A stretch of 64,000 nucleotides of DNA from Notospermus geniculatus. Taxonomy: Eukaryota > Nemertea > Pilidiophora > Heteronemertea > Lineidae. The translations under genes and the position numbers were made by a program. Positions 39,511-51,827 of the stretch are shown here, piece after piece. The stretch covers positions 82,666 to 146,665 of the forward strand of contig NMRB01000999.1 in NCBI GenBank assembly GCA_002633025.1, written 5' to 3'. Numbering within the stretch: the stretch's first letter is position 1; each line of letters begins with the position of its first letter. Under the pieces are notes generated by a model. The model made no database searches and had not been told where the DNA came from. It was given only the letters and a program-made list of their open reading frames with translations.

Positions 39511-41280
39511 GGTTTCCTCATGGTATACTTTTCCACACTGTATCCCCGACAAGCCGGACCCGGACACAATTAGTGTGCATTGATCCCATTCCTGGCATTC
39601 ATATTGGTCATAATCGGGCATCGATCATAAAATGCACAGATGGTTTAAAATTGTTCTTAATGTTTACCGCTGTATTTTAAGGCCTGTCTACACCATCAAC
39701 ATTTTCAAAACATTTCTGTGACAAAACATTTTGAAAAGCGTTTTGAAATGTTGCAGCTTGATTCGGGGTTGGTCTATACACTCTGCAACATTATCAAAAC
39801 ATGTTTTCAAATTGTTTTACAAAAGTTAAGGCCTGTCTACACCATCAACATGTTTTGAGATTGTTGCACAGTGTGGACAGAATTGTAACAATTCAAAACA
39901 TGTTTTGAAAATGTTTTAGAAATGTTGCAGAAGAATGCACATGACATTTCTTCTGCAACATTTCTGCAACGTTTTCAAAACCCTGTCCACACTGTGCAAC
40001 AATCCCAAAACAAGGGTGTTGCAGATTTGTTGCAAATCAATGGTTTTAGAATGTTTTAGAAATGTTGATGGTGTACACAGGCCTTAACTTTTGTAAAACA
40101 ATTTCAAAACATGTTTTGATAATGTTGCAGAGTGTAGACCAGAAACAAGCCACAACATTTCTAAAACAGTTTTCGAAATGTTTTATCGCAGAAATGTTTT
40201 GAAAATGTTGATGGTGTATAGACAATTGAAAACCTGAGTCATGGATTCTGGACTCACAGCTTGCAGTCCAACCTGAGAGGCTTGACCCAAACAATTAGGC
40301 CTAATTCACATTACACTACTACAGATATTGGCAATTAAGGCCTGTGTTATTTTAGCAATCAGCCAACACAGCAATCACTTTTATGGTTTCATGTTTTGGT
40401 CACAGTTTGTTTGTATTTTGACCATGTTTTTGGCTTGATTGAGCCACTTCTTTGGCAAACACCTTTGTCCAATAAGGCTAAGAATTCATTCACATGATTT
40501 TCAAGCGGTGCAATGCCGCATCCTTTGTTCGTGACCAACGCTGCGGAAACAAACAATGCTTTTGAGTGTTTGCTGCTCGAAAATCGGGTGAATGGACAGC
40601 CAGCCTATTAAGGACACAACAGATAATAAATAGCCTTAATTGCATAATGCTGTTTAATCATTTGACAAGATTGCCCTTCTGCCTTTCCCAGCCTAGCCTA
40701 TGGTGTCCCATGTCCTGCTATGCTTTTAGTAGTTAGACAATACATTTGAAGTAGGTGCATGCTAGGTCCCCTTGCTTTGGTTTTGGAGATGTAGCTGTGA
40801 TTGTTTTGGTCCAAGTGAGATATGACATCGGAGAGTTTCAGAAATTCTTTTGCGATATCAGATGAACTATGGAATTGGAGGTAAGGAGACATCTGACGCC
40901 GTGCAAAATTTTCATCGGAATTGTTGTTATGGGAGAGGTTTCCTTTCATAGAACTGTGGGTAGGGTCCTCACCAGTTAAGGTATTTGTAAAATGTGCAAG
41001 TTTTCTTGAGGTTCGGTGGGCATTAAAGGGAATTAAAGTAGTTGCGGCAGTCAAAAATGACACTAAGAATAATTTCATGGCCCACGAAATTTACAATTTC
41101 GAAACTACAAATTTCGTATTTTAGCCGATTACATCCCTAGGTAAGTCTACATTTGCAGTTAACCGTGTTCTAATGCTATTCGAAGGCAGTAAGCCACAGC
41201 AATTGTGCAATATGCTTTTAGTAGGCAATAAATTTCCGATGGGAATATAGAAATTGATTCAAGATGGCGACGTTTGAATC
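39511..41280 (+). repeat. 1.4 kb tandem duplicate, copy 2 (with insertion)
   Basis: Same order of motifs as copy 1, longer by about 0.5 kb because of nested MITEs at 39681-40223. No coding capacity. Confidence 0.8.
39681..40223. mobile_element. TTAA-targeting MITE with a related MITE nested inside
   Basis: Outer ends GGCCTGTCTACACCATCAAC and GTTGATGGTGTATAGAC, preceded by TTAA (39677-39680). The inner element at 39830-40083 has ends GGCCTGTCTACACC and GGTGTACACAGGCC with TTAA on both sides. The outer right end is slightly eroded. Confidence 0.8.
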
Positions 41281-41299
41281 TCCTTTCCGATACCTTGAC

Positions 41300-41396
41300 T
41301 GGCACGACCGAATCGCTGGGGGATCTAAAGCTATGCTGTCCTATCCCTTGGGGATAGGTGAGGGTAGCTTTAGATCCACCCCCACCCAGACATGCA
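41300..41396. repeat. Short imperfect hairpin
   Basis: GGGGGATCTAAAGCTATGCT pairs with GGTAGCTTTAGATCCACCCCC around CTATCCCTTGGGGATAG. Possibly a tiny MITE. Confidence 0.5.
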
Positions 41397-41596
41397 GACA
41401 TGATTAATGAGCAATCAGAAGGAAACAGAAAAGAAGCCTGATATTTCCTGATTCCTGATTCTTGTAATTAACCAATTACTGTCATCATGCTTCTATCACA
41501 TCGATCCTGGCTAGCCATGACTGCTCTTTGGTGACAAACTCCAACTCCAACCCACCCTCCCACTGGCTGTGTCAGCTTTGCTGGCCAGTTGTCTTT

Positions 41597-41932
41597 GGTC
41601 ATGTTCGGAAAGCTTCCCCGAGGAAGTTTCTGGCGCTTCTCTTGGGGATTGTGAGCATGCCCAGTGAAGGCGAATTTCCGAACGATATTTGTGCTTCCTC
41701 GGGGAAAGGTACTACTGTGCCGTTGCAATCGTGAAATATTCCACCTATAGCCAATCAACATGCCGGCCTGGAGAGAAAACGAAATGCATGTCGGGAGTTT
41801 CCCCAAGTGAGCAACTTGCCGAGTCGCTCACTTCGGCCAGGCTCGAGGAAGCCTTGGCACCTTGCCAAATACCAAATACCTTTCCGAACGGTCTCGCGCC
41901 TCCCTAGCAGGAAGCTTTCCAAACACGACCCT
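41597..41932. mobile_element. TIR MITE (GGTCRTGTTYGGAAAGCTTCC)
   Basis: GGTCATGTTCGGAAAGCTTC at the left is mirrored by GAAGCTTTCCAAACACGACC at the right, 336 bp. CCGAGGAAG-type motifs repeat inside. Confidence 0.7.
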
Positions 41933-43228
41933 TATAAGTTACATGTATGACCATACTCATCAAATCTTTTGTGCGTGACGTAATTGACAATCCACCAGCG
42001 TCCCACACGGACTAAACATCAAGGAAGGTTTTTGGGTTAATCATGTTGTCAGTCCAAGTGAATAACAAGCATGAAATAGGGTATCTGCACCAATAAACCA
42101 AGGATAATGTTGTGATGGATTGCAGTGATGTGTTGAACTTGGACCCTCAGCATTTTGCCCGGTCTTGCAATCTCAGAAGAAAATCCAGTTTTATGCCCGA
42201 ACAGCCTCGAGTGTGATATCATAATGGTGAAGAATGGACATCAGAGGGGCAGTCATGTTCTTATTCTCATGCTGGTGACGTTTCTAGATGTTCTTGGCTT
42301 GCCTGTAGCATGCAGCACACAATGCAAGTTTTCTTGCCCGTACGAGCGATAACCTGCAGTTTTCATGGTGCGATGCCAGTTCACCCCACACTGACTGGGC
42401 TATCTTGTCAATTTGATTCAAAAAGGAAGTTAACTTGTTGGAAATCAAACTGATTCTTGTCTTGCTTACTAGTTGTTTCTTTGCCAGCACCAGCAACTGC
42501 ACACACTTTGCAATTTATGCAGCTACCACGAACTCCATGCAGAGCTGTCTAAAAAAAATTCATGCAGACCTGTGGTCAGGTCGTCCCTGTCTTGCCATCA
42601 AAATGGTATACAGTAAAATTCCTCTTGAAAAAGTTCCTCCTGAAGAAATCTCCCCTGGAAGAATTCCCCCCCAGGAAAATCCGTGGAGATTTTTTTTACT
42701 GGAGGATTATTTCCCGGGATTTTTACGTACATTCTTGCAAGCAGTTAATGGGTTCTATATTTGATGTGGTTTGAGTTAAGCATTAACTTTATAATGCTTT
42801 TTAAAAGTACATTATAAAAGTACATCATGATGATACACATTACTCCTCATGCAGTCATCTCAAACAGGCGAAGAAAGTGCCTTGGGCATTTGATACATTT
42901 TGGAAAAAGCCTTAGACGCAACAATTAAAACGAGACTAGAGACTAGTAAGCTTACGTTATTGTCAGAGAATCTGAATCTACAGAGATGTCTGCAGGCAGC
43001 TTCATGCGAAAAGACAGCTTTTCTGATCGTTGGATCAGTGTCAGTCTATCATATCATGCTCTGCGGAAAAACCTTTTGATCTGAGACGATGACAGCAGAG
43101 ACTACAGGATGCTATAGCATGTCAGTCAGTTTCATGTCGTCTTCTTGTCTCCCATGATTCAAGTACAAGCTACGGCTAATAAAAGCTGATGCAGTTTTTC
43201 CTTCCTTGTACTGTGATTCTTTAGCCTA
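41933..43228. other. Intergenic, no gene seen
   Basis: A run of CCTCCTGAAG/CCCCTGGAAG-like degenerate repeats lies at 42615-42720. The rest shows no element ends, ORF or RNA gene I can support. Confidence 0.4.
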
Positions 43229-43710
43229 GCGTACATCGGCCTTGTAACTGGAAGCAACTGAACGCAAAAGTTGCTATCGATGTATGCGTTCCGCGCACGG
43301 TTACGATAGGTCATTGCGGCAACAAGTGGCACAATCCAGTCGTCAATCTGGAGCCGTACATCGGACAGGCAATGGTACTGAATGCTAGACAGAAATTGTC
43401 AATGTCTTCCGATTGAACCACTTGGGAATCATGTGATAAACATTCACGTGACCAGTTGTGCTCCACAAATGAGGAAATTCATTGCCAGCCCGCATACATC
43501 GGAAGCGACTGAAGACGACTAGAAGCAACCGTTGGCAATGAGTAGAACATGAGCAACTGGCTGGAACTAGTAGTGGCATTGATCGGCAATAGCGTTGCCT
43601 GTGCGCCTACGCGGCCTGTTTCAGCATCTGATCGGTTGCTGCTTGTTCCAGGTAGTTGCCGGAAATGCCATTGCCAGTAGTTGCTTCCAGTCGCAAGGCC
43701 GATGTACGCA
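43229..43710. mobile_element. TIR element (AGCGTACATCGGCCTTG)
   Basis: AGCGTACATCGGCCTTGTAA at the left and CGCAAGGCCGATGTACGC at the right. CCAGTTGCTT/GGAAGCAACT boxes face each other inside. Non-coding. Confidence 0.65.
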
Positions 43711-44212
43711 TAAGACATTTGGGACCAAGCTGGTGGTGTTTGAGTTTGTGCATTGGCACGACTGGCCTTTCAATACGTGATCGTCATCAGGGAGTGACAT
43801 TGCTAATCCTATCATGATATCCTATAAAGCCTACTGCTGTTTTCATGATTAGTGTCTTCCTTTAGGAAACAATAATCTTTTCATTATAGAAGATCGCCAG
43901 TCATGTGTTATTATGATTTCTTTCTTGATTTTGACACCGTGATAATCACATTATGTCACTCTAATATTAGCTCCTGTCTTCGTGATTAGGCAATGACTTA
44001 GCCATAATATTCTTTGTAATAAGAAAGTCAATATGCCAATCTCTCTTGTGTATATATATACGACACATGCTTCTCTGTCTGCTGTTGGCTAAAAACGTTC
44101 CTGTTGTATTCAGTTTATCAAAGGTTGCTTGGTAACAACAGCCTTTGGCATATCGTTTTCCTCGTGTAACTCTAAATGGGAGAACCCTTTAATTTGTTCC
44201 CAAGTTTCAAAG

Positions 44213-44600
44213 ATGGCAGTTACCACTGTTCATTGGTCAGTAAGTTTCAAAAATGGTGGTGACCACTTTTCATTCGTCAGCAAGTTGCAAAGCTGGTGGG
44301 AACTACTGTACATTGGTCAGCAAGTTGCAAAGCTGGTGGGAACCACTGTACATTGGTCAGCGACTCCAAATACAGTAGGAACCACTGTTCATTGTTCAGC
44401 AAGTCTCAAAGCTGGTGGGAACCACTGTTCATTGGTCAGCAAGTTGCAAAGATGGTGGGAACCACTCTTCATTGGTCAGCAAGTTGCAAAGCTGGTGGGA
44501 ACCACTGTACATTGGTCAGCGACTCCAAATATAGTGGGAACCACTGCTCATTGGTCAGCAAGTTTCAAAGATGGTGGAAACCACTGTACATTGCTCAGCA
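44213..44600. repeat. Minisatellite, about 40 bp unit, about 10 copies
   Basis: Units read CAAGTTGCAAAGCTGGTGGG then AACCACTGTACATTGGTCAG, with two GACTCCAAATA variants. The 40 bp period rotates the frame, so the open readings across it are not protein repeats. Confidence 0.85.
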
Positions 44601-45551
44601 TCACGTGTACATCGTACACTTATATACAAATATTAATAATGGTTGCTTGCCACTTCGATGTGGCCTTTGACAGCAGGTGGCCCTTCAACTGAGACGATGG
44701 TTTCCAACTTCAGATCTTGGCATTCTTTCTGTGACGAAAATCTGATGTGTAAAAGGCTTGTTTCTGTAGAAAAGTCCTGGCAATACATCATACGGTAAAT
44801 CCGCCCATCTTATGCAGCACTTCACAACAAGATCACAGTGGTACCAGTACCGGTACTCTGTTCCCTAAGCTCCAGCACAGTCAAACCATCAAAGTACAAC
44901 ATCCTTGGTAAGCTTGGCATGTCAGGGTATCTGGTGATACAACTTGCTGGCATCACCAAGTCCATTGAGAAGGATTTCTGGAGGATGGAGGAGACAGGAA
45001 TGTAATCTGTACGGGAAGATGGCTTTGGGCTGAGCCTTATTGCCTGTCTGTTTAGTGGGATCATTATAGACGAGCATCCCCTGAGAGAACACAGATCGGA
45101 GCATTATTGTTGGAGGAATGGCCAAGGCGTTGTTGTTGAAAGCTTTTCCGATCATGTTCAGTCATTCGTGGCCTTAGTCCAAAGTCAACCCTTTTAGTAG
45201 CTCTCATCTTCAGGCTAGCAGAGGTCCTAGGGTTCGTGACTTACCTTTGGCCCACAGTCCTCTATTGCTAGGGTATTTATAGGGGTTCTCGGCAACTTCT
45301 TCACTGCCCACACTGTCAATCCATTTTGAGAAGTGACCGAATTGGAGTGGCTGCTGAGAACCCATAATAACATTGGGATGATCATTCTGTGTGCATGGTT
45401 AAAGATTGCAGGGTGCCTCCATACTGTTGTACATTTCTTGTTGCGTTCAGCAGTAAAATCTGTTATTTTCTGCCATGCTGCCACCATACTAAGGAGCATC
45501 CGATTATCACACCACAAAATGCTCAAGTGTGTGGCCTGAAGTCTACCAAAA

Positions 45552-45698
45552 TATGTAGCGCCATATTCAAAAAGGGTGTTAAGACTTAGACGCGTGTAAC
45601 TTCGTCAAATGCATGGTGGAAGTGTGTGCATTTAGTGAAGTTACGCGCGTCTAAGTGTTAATCGTGTGATTATCGCCCTTTTTTAATACGGCCCGTAC
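45552..45698. mobile_element. Small foldback
   Basis: CTTAGACGCGTGTAACTTCG pairs with GAAGTTACGCGCGTCTAAG, and CAAAAAGGG with CCCTTTTTTAAT further out. Confidence 0.6.
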
Positions 45699-46034
45699 GA
45701 CCATTCCTTGTCGGCTACATGTAGCACAACAATGGCTGGCTGGCTATCATCAGTCAGTCAGACTCTTGTCACTGCTTTAAGTAATGTCGATTTCGATTTC
45801 TCTGTCGTAGATTTATCTTTGCTGCAGATTCTTGTCTCATTCCTCGGAGCTGCAGATGACAACCGTTTCCAAGCTCAGCATCAATCATTACGGGATTATA
45901 TGGGATGATCTGTGCGGCATGAATAATGCAGTGGAGGAAATTATGCCCCCTTGAGAATACCTGTACTATGATGAATCACCCTGTCTAGCAGATGCAAATG
46001 GGTCCCAGTCAAAATTGAGCCCAAAGCTTCGTAA

Positions 46035-46270
46035 GTGAACAAAATACAGTAAACCTCGCATATAACAGCCTTGCATATACCGGACAATCGCCTATAACGT
46101 ACTGAAATTGGAAGTCCCGGTCCCGTCTAACGATAATTCCAATTAAATTCTTCGTATATACCGGCCTTTATATAACGGACAAATCGCATATACCGTACCA
46201 AATCTCTTGTCCCAGTCTAATGCATTTCCATTAAAATAGCCTCGCCTATAACGTACTCCTTGCTGCCAAC
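46035..46270. repeat. CTCGCATATAACRG-type repeat
   Basis: Several diverged units of CCTCGCATATAACAGCC, CGCCTATAACGTACTG and TCGTATATACCGGCC. The style is that of pogo/Tigger-type element ends, but no clean TIR pair is found. Confidence 0.45.
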
Positions 46271-46390
46271 ACACAAAGCAAAAAATTACTCACTAGTTTT
46301 GTTTTTACAGCCGGAAACGATTGTCCTGTTGTCAAAAGATACACATGTTTCGAAAATTCTCAATGCTGTCCTGTGTTTTTTACAAAATCT

Positions 46391-46399
46391 ANNNNNNNN
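46391..46399. other. Assembly gap of nine N
   Basis: A run of nine N. Sequence on both sides is AT-rich and non-coding. Confidence 0.95.
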
Positions 46400-46889
46400 N
46401 CATTACATGTACATACTAGTATAGTCGCTGAAACTAGTACCTTGATGTCATGATGTATTATAAAATCTATGAAAAAATACCAGGAAAAATTATAGATTTG
46501 CTAAAGTTACAGATGAAATAACAGTCCCCATGCCATGTCACCATGGTTACAAGGGAAGACAGTAGGACGGATGGTTTCCAATGTCACAGGCTGCAACTCT
46601 AAGGAGCAAGTATGATTGAAGAGAACCCCCAGGGGTTAACCTAAACCTGCAGGTGGATCAATTTAATCTTTTCTCTAGTGCACCACAAACTTGATGCCCG
46701 ATGATCCCAGCTCAGTTGTCATAACAACGTTTCCTTGAGATCTGAGAATGGAAGACGACATCATTAGCTTTTAAGCTCAACAATTGGGTGATTTCTTATG
46801 TGGGCCTACTGCAGGAGGAAACCAGTATGCATGAGGAACTTTGGTTGGGCTGTCAGAATGGTGCAGCGGAAACACCAGCCCCTGAGGAA

Positions 46890-47160
46890 CCCTGATAGTC
46901 AAGAGCTTATCACGTCCGATCGAGCAAGTGGCAGGTCCCGGGTTCGAATCCAGCCCGGGCCATACAGGATTTCTCTCCCGGCTCTTCACGTCCCCTGCAT
47001 GGGACAGTAAGCCGTGGTGCCTTCTACCTTGTTTCTTTGCAAGGGCAAGTAAAAGACCCCATCCAAGTGAGGAACAGAGTAGCTTGAGATTGCCTTATAT
47101 GTACTCACCAGGGCCAATAATGCTATGGCTTCGGCCCTGACGAAAAATGAAATACAAAAT
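46890..47160 (+). mobile_element. tRNA-derived SINE, intact head
   Basis: B box GGGTTCGAATCC at about 46939, then GCTCTTCACGTCCCCTGCAT, CAAGGGCAAGTAAAAGACCC and tail CAGGGCCAATAATGCTATGG. It is the uninterrupted relative of 1790-2625. A second SINE head (TGGTGCAGCGG) lies just upstream at 46860. Confidence 0.75.
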
Positions 47161-47571
47161 ACATCAGCCCCTGTCACCGCAGAGATATAGGACCAGATGA
47201 GCTATGCTACTCTGTGATTATTTCCCTTGCAAGCTTTCAGCATAGACATACATGTATCAGCTTCGGAATGTCAGAGTGGCGCTGTGGAAACATGTGTTTG
47301 ATCATCAGCTTTCTTTCCAACCACCTTCATTCCAGTATCGTCGTGGTGGTGCAGTGCTGTCAAGAAAAAAATAATCGCTTTCATTTTTCACGGTCAATAT
47401 TTGACTTGCCGCCATCCCATCGGACTTCGACATTATAGTCCTCCAGGAAATGGCAAATGTTCTCGAGTCCTGCCCACGGCTTATAGGGTTTTTATTTGCT
47501 CATCACATATTGACTAGTTGGCTGATGATATGTGTTGTGGCCAGTGCGGTGATCCGGAATGGCAATAGCTA

Positions 47572-48006
47572 TACAGTCCTCCCTCGCTATTACGAACCCC
47601 TCGGGATCCAAGGGGTAAGTTCGTAATAACGAGGAGTTCGTAATAGCGAGGATTCGTCCGTGGGGGCATGATGACCACACTGAGTAGGCTGCCTAACAAA
47701 CAAACATTCTTTGTCGTGTTTAGAGCATAATTACTGCGTATTTGACTGATTAAATGCTCAAACATGCATTAATCAAACCCAAGGTTGGATAATTCGGTTT
47801 GTATTGTACACTTATGAAACCCTAGCTTGGATAATTTGGTTTGTATTGTACACAACGTAACTGATCATGGTGAGGAATTGGGTCTCACAACTGACCACAC
47901 AGGCCTAAATACACACATGCCGTGAAATTTTGGGGAGCCAGCCGTTGGGTTCGTAATATCCGGGAGTTCGTTAAATCGAGGTACGTAATAGCGAGGGAGG
48001 ACTGTA
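47572..48006. mobile_element. pogo/Tigger-like MITE
   Basis: ACAGTCCTCCCTCGCTATTA at the left mirrored by TAATAGCGAGGGAGGACTGT at the right, flanked by TA. Internal GTTCGTAATAGCGAGG repeats. A related end fragment is at 8722-8750. Confidence 0.7.
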
Positions 48007-48169
48007 CTACATATGACTGGAGATTTATCATGTTAATGCCTGTTCCTGTCAGAAGTTCAGCCCATTAAGTATGACTGTAGACCCCTACGTTTTGCTGCCT
48101 TCAACATTGGCAATTTTGTCTGTTTTGGAAAGGAATTCACTTCCGTCGAATTTAGTATTTGCAGGGCCA

Positions 48170-48443
48170 GGGGCGGATCCAGGATTGTGGTAAAGGGGGG
48201 CACAGACGGCCACAGGCGGACCGATGAAGGCAAGCGCCGAAGGCGTGAAGCCACGGCGGGAGTCTAGGGATCTACCCCAGAAAATTTTGAAATCTAGAAG
48301 GCCGTTGGTGCAATTTCCCAGCATCTGAGGGACAAATTACAAGTGAATTCTGTGGCATTTTGAAAAAGGGCTATTTTTGTAACGTTGGTCACCGAAAAAT
48401 AGGTGGGGCACGGGCCAGGTGTGCCTCCTGGATCCGCACCTGA
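48170..48443. mobile_element. GGGGCGGATCCAG MITE, copy 2
   Basis: CAGGGGCGGATCCAGGATT at the left and CTCCTGGATCCGCACCTG at the right. Confidence 0.75.
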
Positions 48444-49168
48444 TTTCTTGAAATTCAGGTGTTTGGTATAAAAAGGCAACGATCAATGCATTGGCACTGT
48501 AATTTTCACTTTACAATAGAAAAACTCAAAAGGTGAGAAAATTTTAGGCCTCACAAATATTAAGGGATTACAGTATGAAGCCCAGAAATTGCCAACTTGG
48601 AGAAAAGTCTTCCGAAGACGTTGTCTGCTCCTACGTGGTTGGCGGTGAATTAAAAATAACCACACAACAATGTCATCCCTAATAGGTACATCATCGTTTT
48701 ATGATATCCTATTATTCGCTGCGACGGCTCGAGCTATCCGTTCCCTAGGTGAGAAATGCCGTATGGCGCTGGTGCATCATTCACAATAGCGAGCTAATGA
48801 GCAAAAAGTTTCGTCGCTATCGAAAGCGAGCACATTTGATTCAGGAAACCTCTTCCTCTCTCCTCAGTAATGGCCCATCATGGTGAAGTGGCCCCGAGTC
48901 AAAGAACTATTTTACGATTCATGGCTTTAGGGGGGATGTCGTCCATCACAAGGCATGGTTCTTAGTTGTCAATTTCTGCCTCCGCAACAAGCTATAAATG
49001 TCTGCAGAGGATGGATTTGTTGGTTCTTAATGCCTTCGGAACCTTTCCAGTGTTCGTGGCTTGGGCACATGTGAGTCCGCCATATTCGTTGGTCATGTTG
49101 GTGCATTGGAAAACCAGCACATGTCACCACATTCAGTTACGGGTTTGATCTCTGGTCCAGCCAGTTGC
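48444..49168. other. Intergenic, nothing recognised
   Basis: No terminal repeats or gene identified. Confidence 0.4.
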
Positions 49169-49746
49169 TTTAAGCATGGTGCACACTTGAGACCAAAATC
49201 ATGCGACCACTGACAAGACTGGTGACCGCGACATCGCAGGCAACCATTGGGTGCGAGGTCACTCGCCGACCACACTTGTGACCATTTCAGTGAACCGTCC
49301 ACTAACGCGGACAAACGACCTCTGGAAGCGACTTAAATCGCCGACTATTGTGGCGTCGCATTGGAATCGTTTGCGGACGAAAGTTTCATCGTTTTTTTAT
49401 TGGCCGACTAGTTGCGAAGTCAATCCGCCTTTGCGACCGAAAATTAAACATGTTAGAATTTTTGGTCTCTTGATGCGATCGAAATTTTATTTAGTCTCTG
49501 CTGACCATTGAAACAGGTCATTCAGATCGCCCAGTGCAATAATCTCCCGCAAACAATGTAACGACCACTCAAGCGATCAGAATGAGACGGGATTTGATTT
49601 ATTAGGCGACCACAGTGACTGGTCATTTGGGCAATGATCTCCCGCAGACTAGGCGACAAACCTGAAATCTGCAGTCGCTCTAGCAGTCCGAAGGGCAGTC
49701 TCCTAAAAAATCGCACGAAAAATCTCAGGTGTGCACCATGCTTTAT
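49169..49746. mobile_element. TIR element (AAGCATGGTGCACAC)
   Basis: TTTAAGCATGGTGCACACTT at the left, GGTGTGCACCATGCTTTA at the right. GCGACCACTG/CAGTCGC-type motifs recur inside in both orientations. Confidence 0.7.
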
Positions 49747-50800
49747 GTGGCCGAAAGGGCAGTCTCTCGTCGACATTGTAGGTTTTTGCTTGGGGCTCTG
49801 GTTTCCTCCTACATTCCGTAAATATTGCTCAAAATTATTTGATGAGTCGCCAGCCCCGAGTATGGTAATGGCTTGTACTTCTGATATGATATCGTGAAGA
49901 TTCGTATCTTCGGTTATTACGCATCGGAGTTCAGCTAAAAGGGGTGAAAGAGCTTCATTTAGGCTAAATCACCAAATTTCTGCCTGTCTTCTGTCAGCTG
50001 ACGCTGTTCTGATGGAAATTCCGCTAGCGCTTTATCAAAGTCAGGAAATCAGAGAGAAAAAGATATGTGTGGGAGTAAGATAACCGACATGGAACCAGCT
50101 TTTTCTTCGATAAATACTCCCTGGTATTTCCTTTTTGGTCCCAACTTATACAGCTGCCTCTAATGCTTTCCTCAGTAAATGTGTGGGCTCTGCTTCGGGC
50201 GGTGCGGGTGCACGATGTCGTCATTTTTTATCGGCAAGATACATCTTTCGATGGCAGGATGTGCGTTCCAGAATAGGAAAAGGCCTACGTGCACAACTGA
50301 TAAATTGTTGTGGTCTTTGTTGTTTCCAATAATCGCATTAAAATATTGGGTCCATTTGTGGAATAGTTTGGTGGCCTTTTCTCTGTAAGATGCTGCCTTA
50401 AAGTACACGTCAGGATTTTGCCAAATTCAGTTCTGTGGTTGCCACATAACCTGAAAATGCCTTTGAACTATTAAAGAATAATCTATCTGCTAGACAGTTA
50501 AAATGACGAACATTTATCTAATCTGCTAGCTTTCTGAATAAGTTCCCCCAAAGGTTATACATGTACTGCCCAGAGCTATAGAAAAATATTGCAAAACGTT
50601 GTCATCTGCTTAATCCATCTTTATGAAGGATTTGGCAGGTGAATATTTTGGTCGAGCTAACCAAACAGAATCAGATTGAACTCATTGTGATGAAGCCGAT
50701 ATATCGTAGTTCCTTAACCGATCGAGTCTGGAGTAAGTGACTCAGGTTGATTTGAGTACCTCACTGAAAAATCCCTCGAATTTCAAGTCTGTCAAACTCT
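49747..50800. other. Intergenic, nothing recognised
   Basis: No element ends, exon of ITPK or RNA gene that I can support. Upstream ITPK exons could hide here. Confidence 0.35.
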
Positions 50801-51112
50801 ATGGGCCGTATGCACCAAACGAAGATTATCTTGAACTCAGGTTGAGCCACAACTTTTCAATTGTTCAGGTTTGCCAGGGCATGATGTGACAATGGAAAAG
50901 TTGTAGCTCCACCCGAGTTCAAGATAATCTTCGCTTGGTGCATACGGCCCTATGGGCTGTATGCACCATTGACCAACGAAGATTATCTTGAACTCGGGTT
51001 GAGCCACAACTTCTCCATTGTCACATCATGCCATGGCAAACCTGAACAATTGAAAACTGTGGCTCAACCTGAGTTCAAGATAATCTTCGTTGGTGCAATA
51101 CGGCCGGGATTA
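50801..51112. mobile_element. Two adjacent GGGCCGTATGCACC MITEs
   Basis: Units 50801-50951 and about 50953-51112 lie head to tail, each with GTATGCACC/GGTGCA(A)TACGGCC ends and the CACAACTTTTC/GAAAAGTTGTGG inner pair. Confidence 0.8.
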
Positions 51113-51124
51113 GGCCTACGGCCC

Positions 51125-51330
51125 ATGTGTGAGCTGTCAGTGTGGTGCAGTGGAAATATTGGGATCTGTCACCCCTGAGGTTCCAGGTTCGATCCCCATT
51201 CAGATCCGATGTTCATGCAATTTAGCACACCACCTGGTTCCTAGTTTTACCAGCAAAAGTCGGACAATGAATTAGATTTCCACTTCAGAGATTTGAAAGG
51301 GAGTGACATTACACGCAGTAATTAATTCAG
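51125..51330 (+). mobile_element. tRNA-derived SINE
   Basis: A box TGGTGCAGTGG and B box GGTTCGATCCC in the head (about 51139-51196), followed by CAGCAAAAGTCGGACAATGA. Same head as 37455-37582 and as degenerate copies near 27205, 33650 and 46860. Confidence 0.75.
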
Positions 51331-51827
51331 GCTTGTTGCATTAGGTTATGAAAATTGGCTTTGTTTAGCATGATGAGAAAAAGTGATGATAAAGACCTCC
51401 ATACACTTGTGCATTTTCCGCTGTGTTGTGAAGTGAAGCTTTTGTTATTTTCTGCCGCCAAACAGTGGACGCATCCATAAATCCTATTGCAATCCGGGCA
51501 AGTGTGTGGCGGCCTTAACCCCTAAACTGGGTACGGCGTACTATTACATCATTACGAAATCCGGGGAACCCCCGGAAACACCCGAAGATCTCAGCTCGCG
51601 TAAGGTGTAATAGTACACCCTACAAGGAAATGGCGCTTCACAGTGTGTAGGACGTTATATCACGTCTTTTAACTAAAAAAATTACACGGTTAAGGGGTTA
51701 AATGTACATGAAAACCTTCCTTAATGGACACCTCTGCAAGGAGGACACTACTCTATTAAGGACAGCAAGTCCCAAATTGGTGTATGCCTTTTCATTTTGA
51801 CCTCTGTATTGAGGACACCTCTCAATT

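Noticed and set aside
44213-44600. CRISPR-like array
   Set aside because: Direct repeats without distinct spacers in a eukaryotic setting; a minisatellite.
44129-44692. 187-residue repetitive ORF
   Set aside because: It is a frame-rotating reading of a 40 bp minisatellite; the protein 'repeats' arise from the DNA period.
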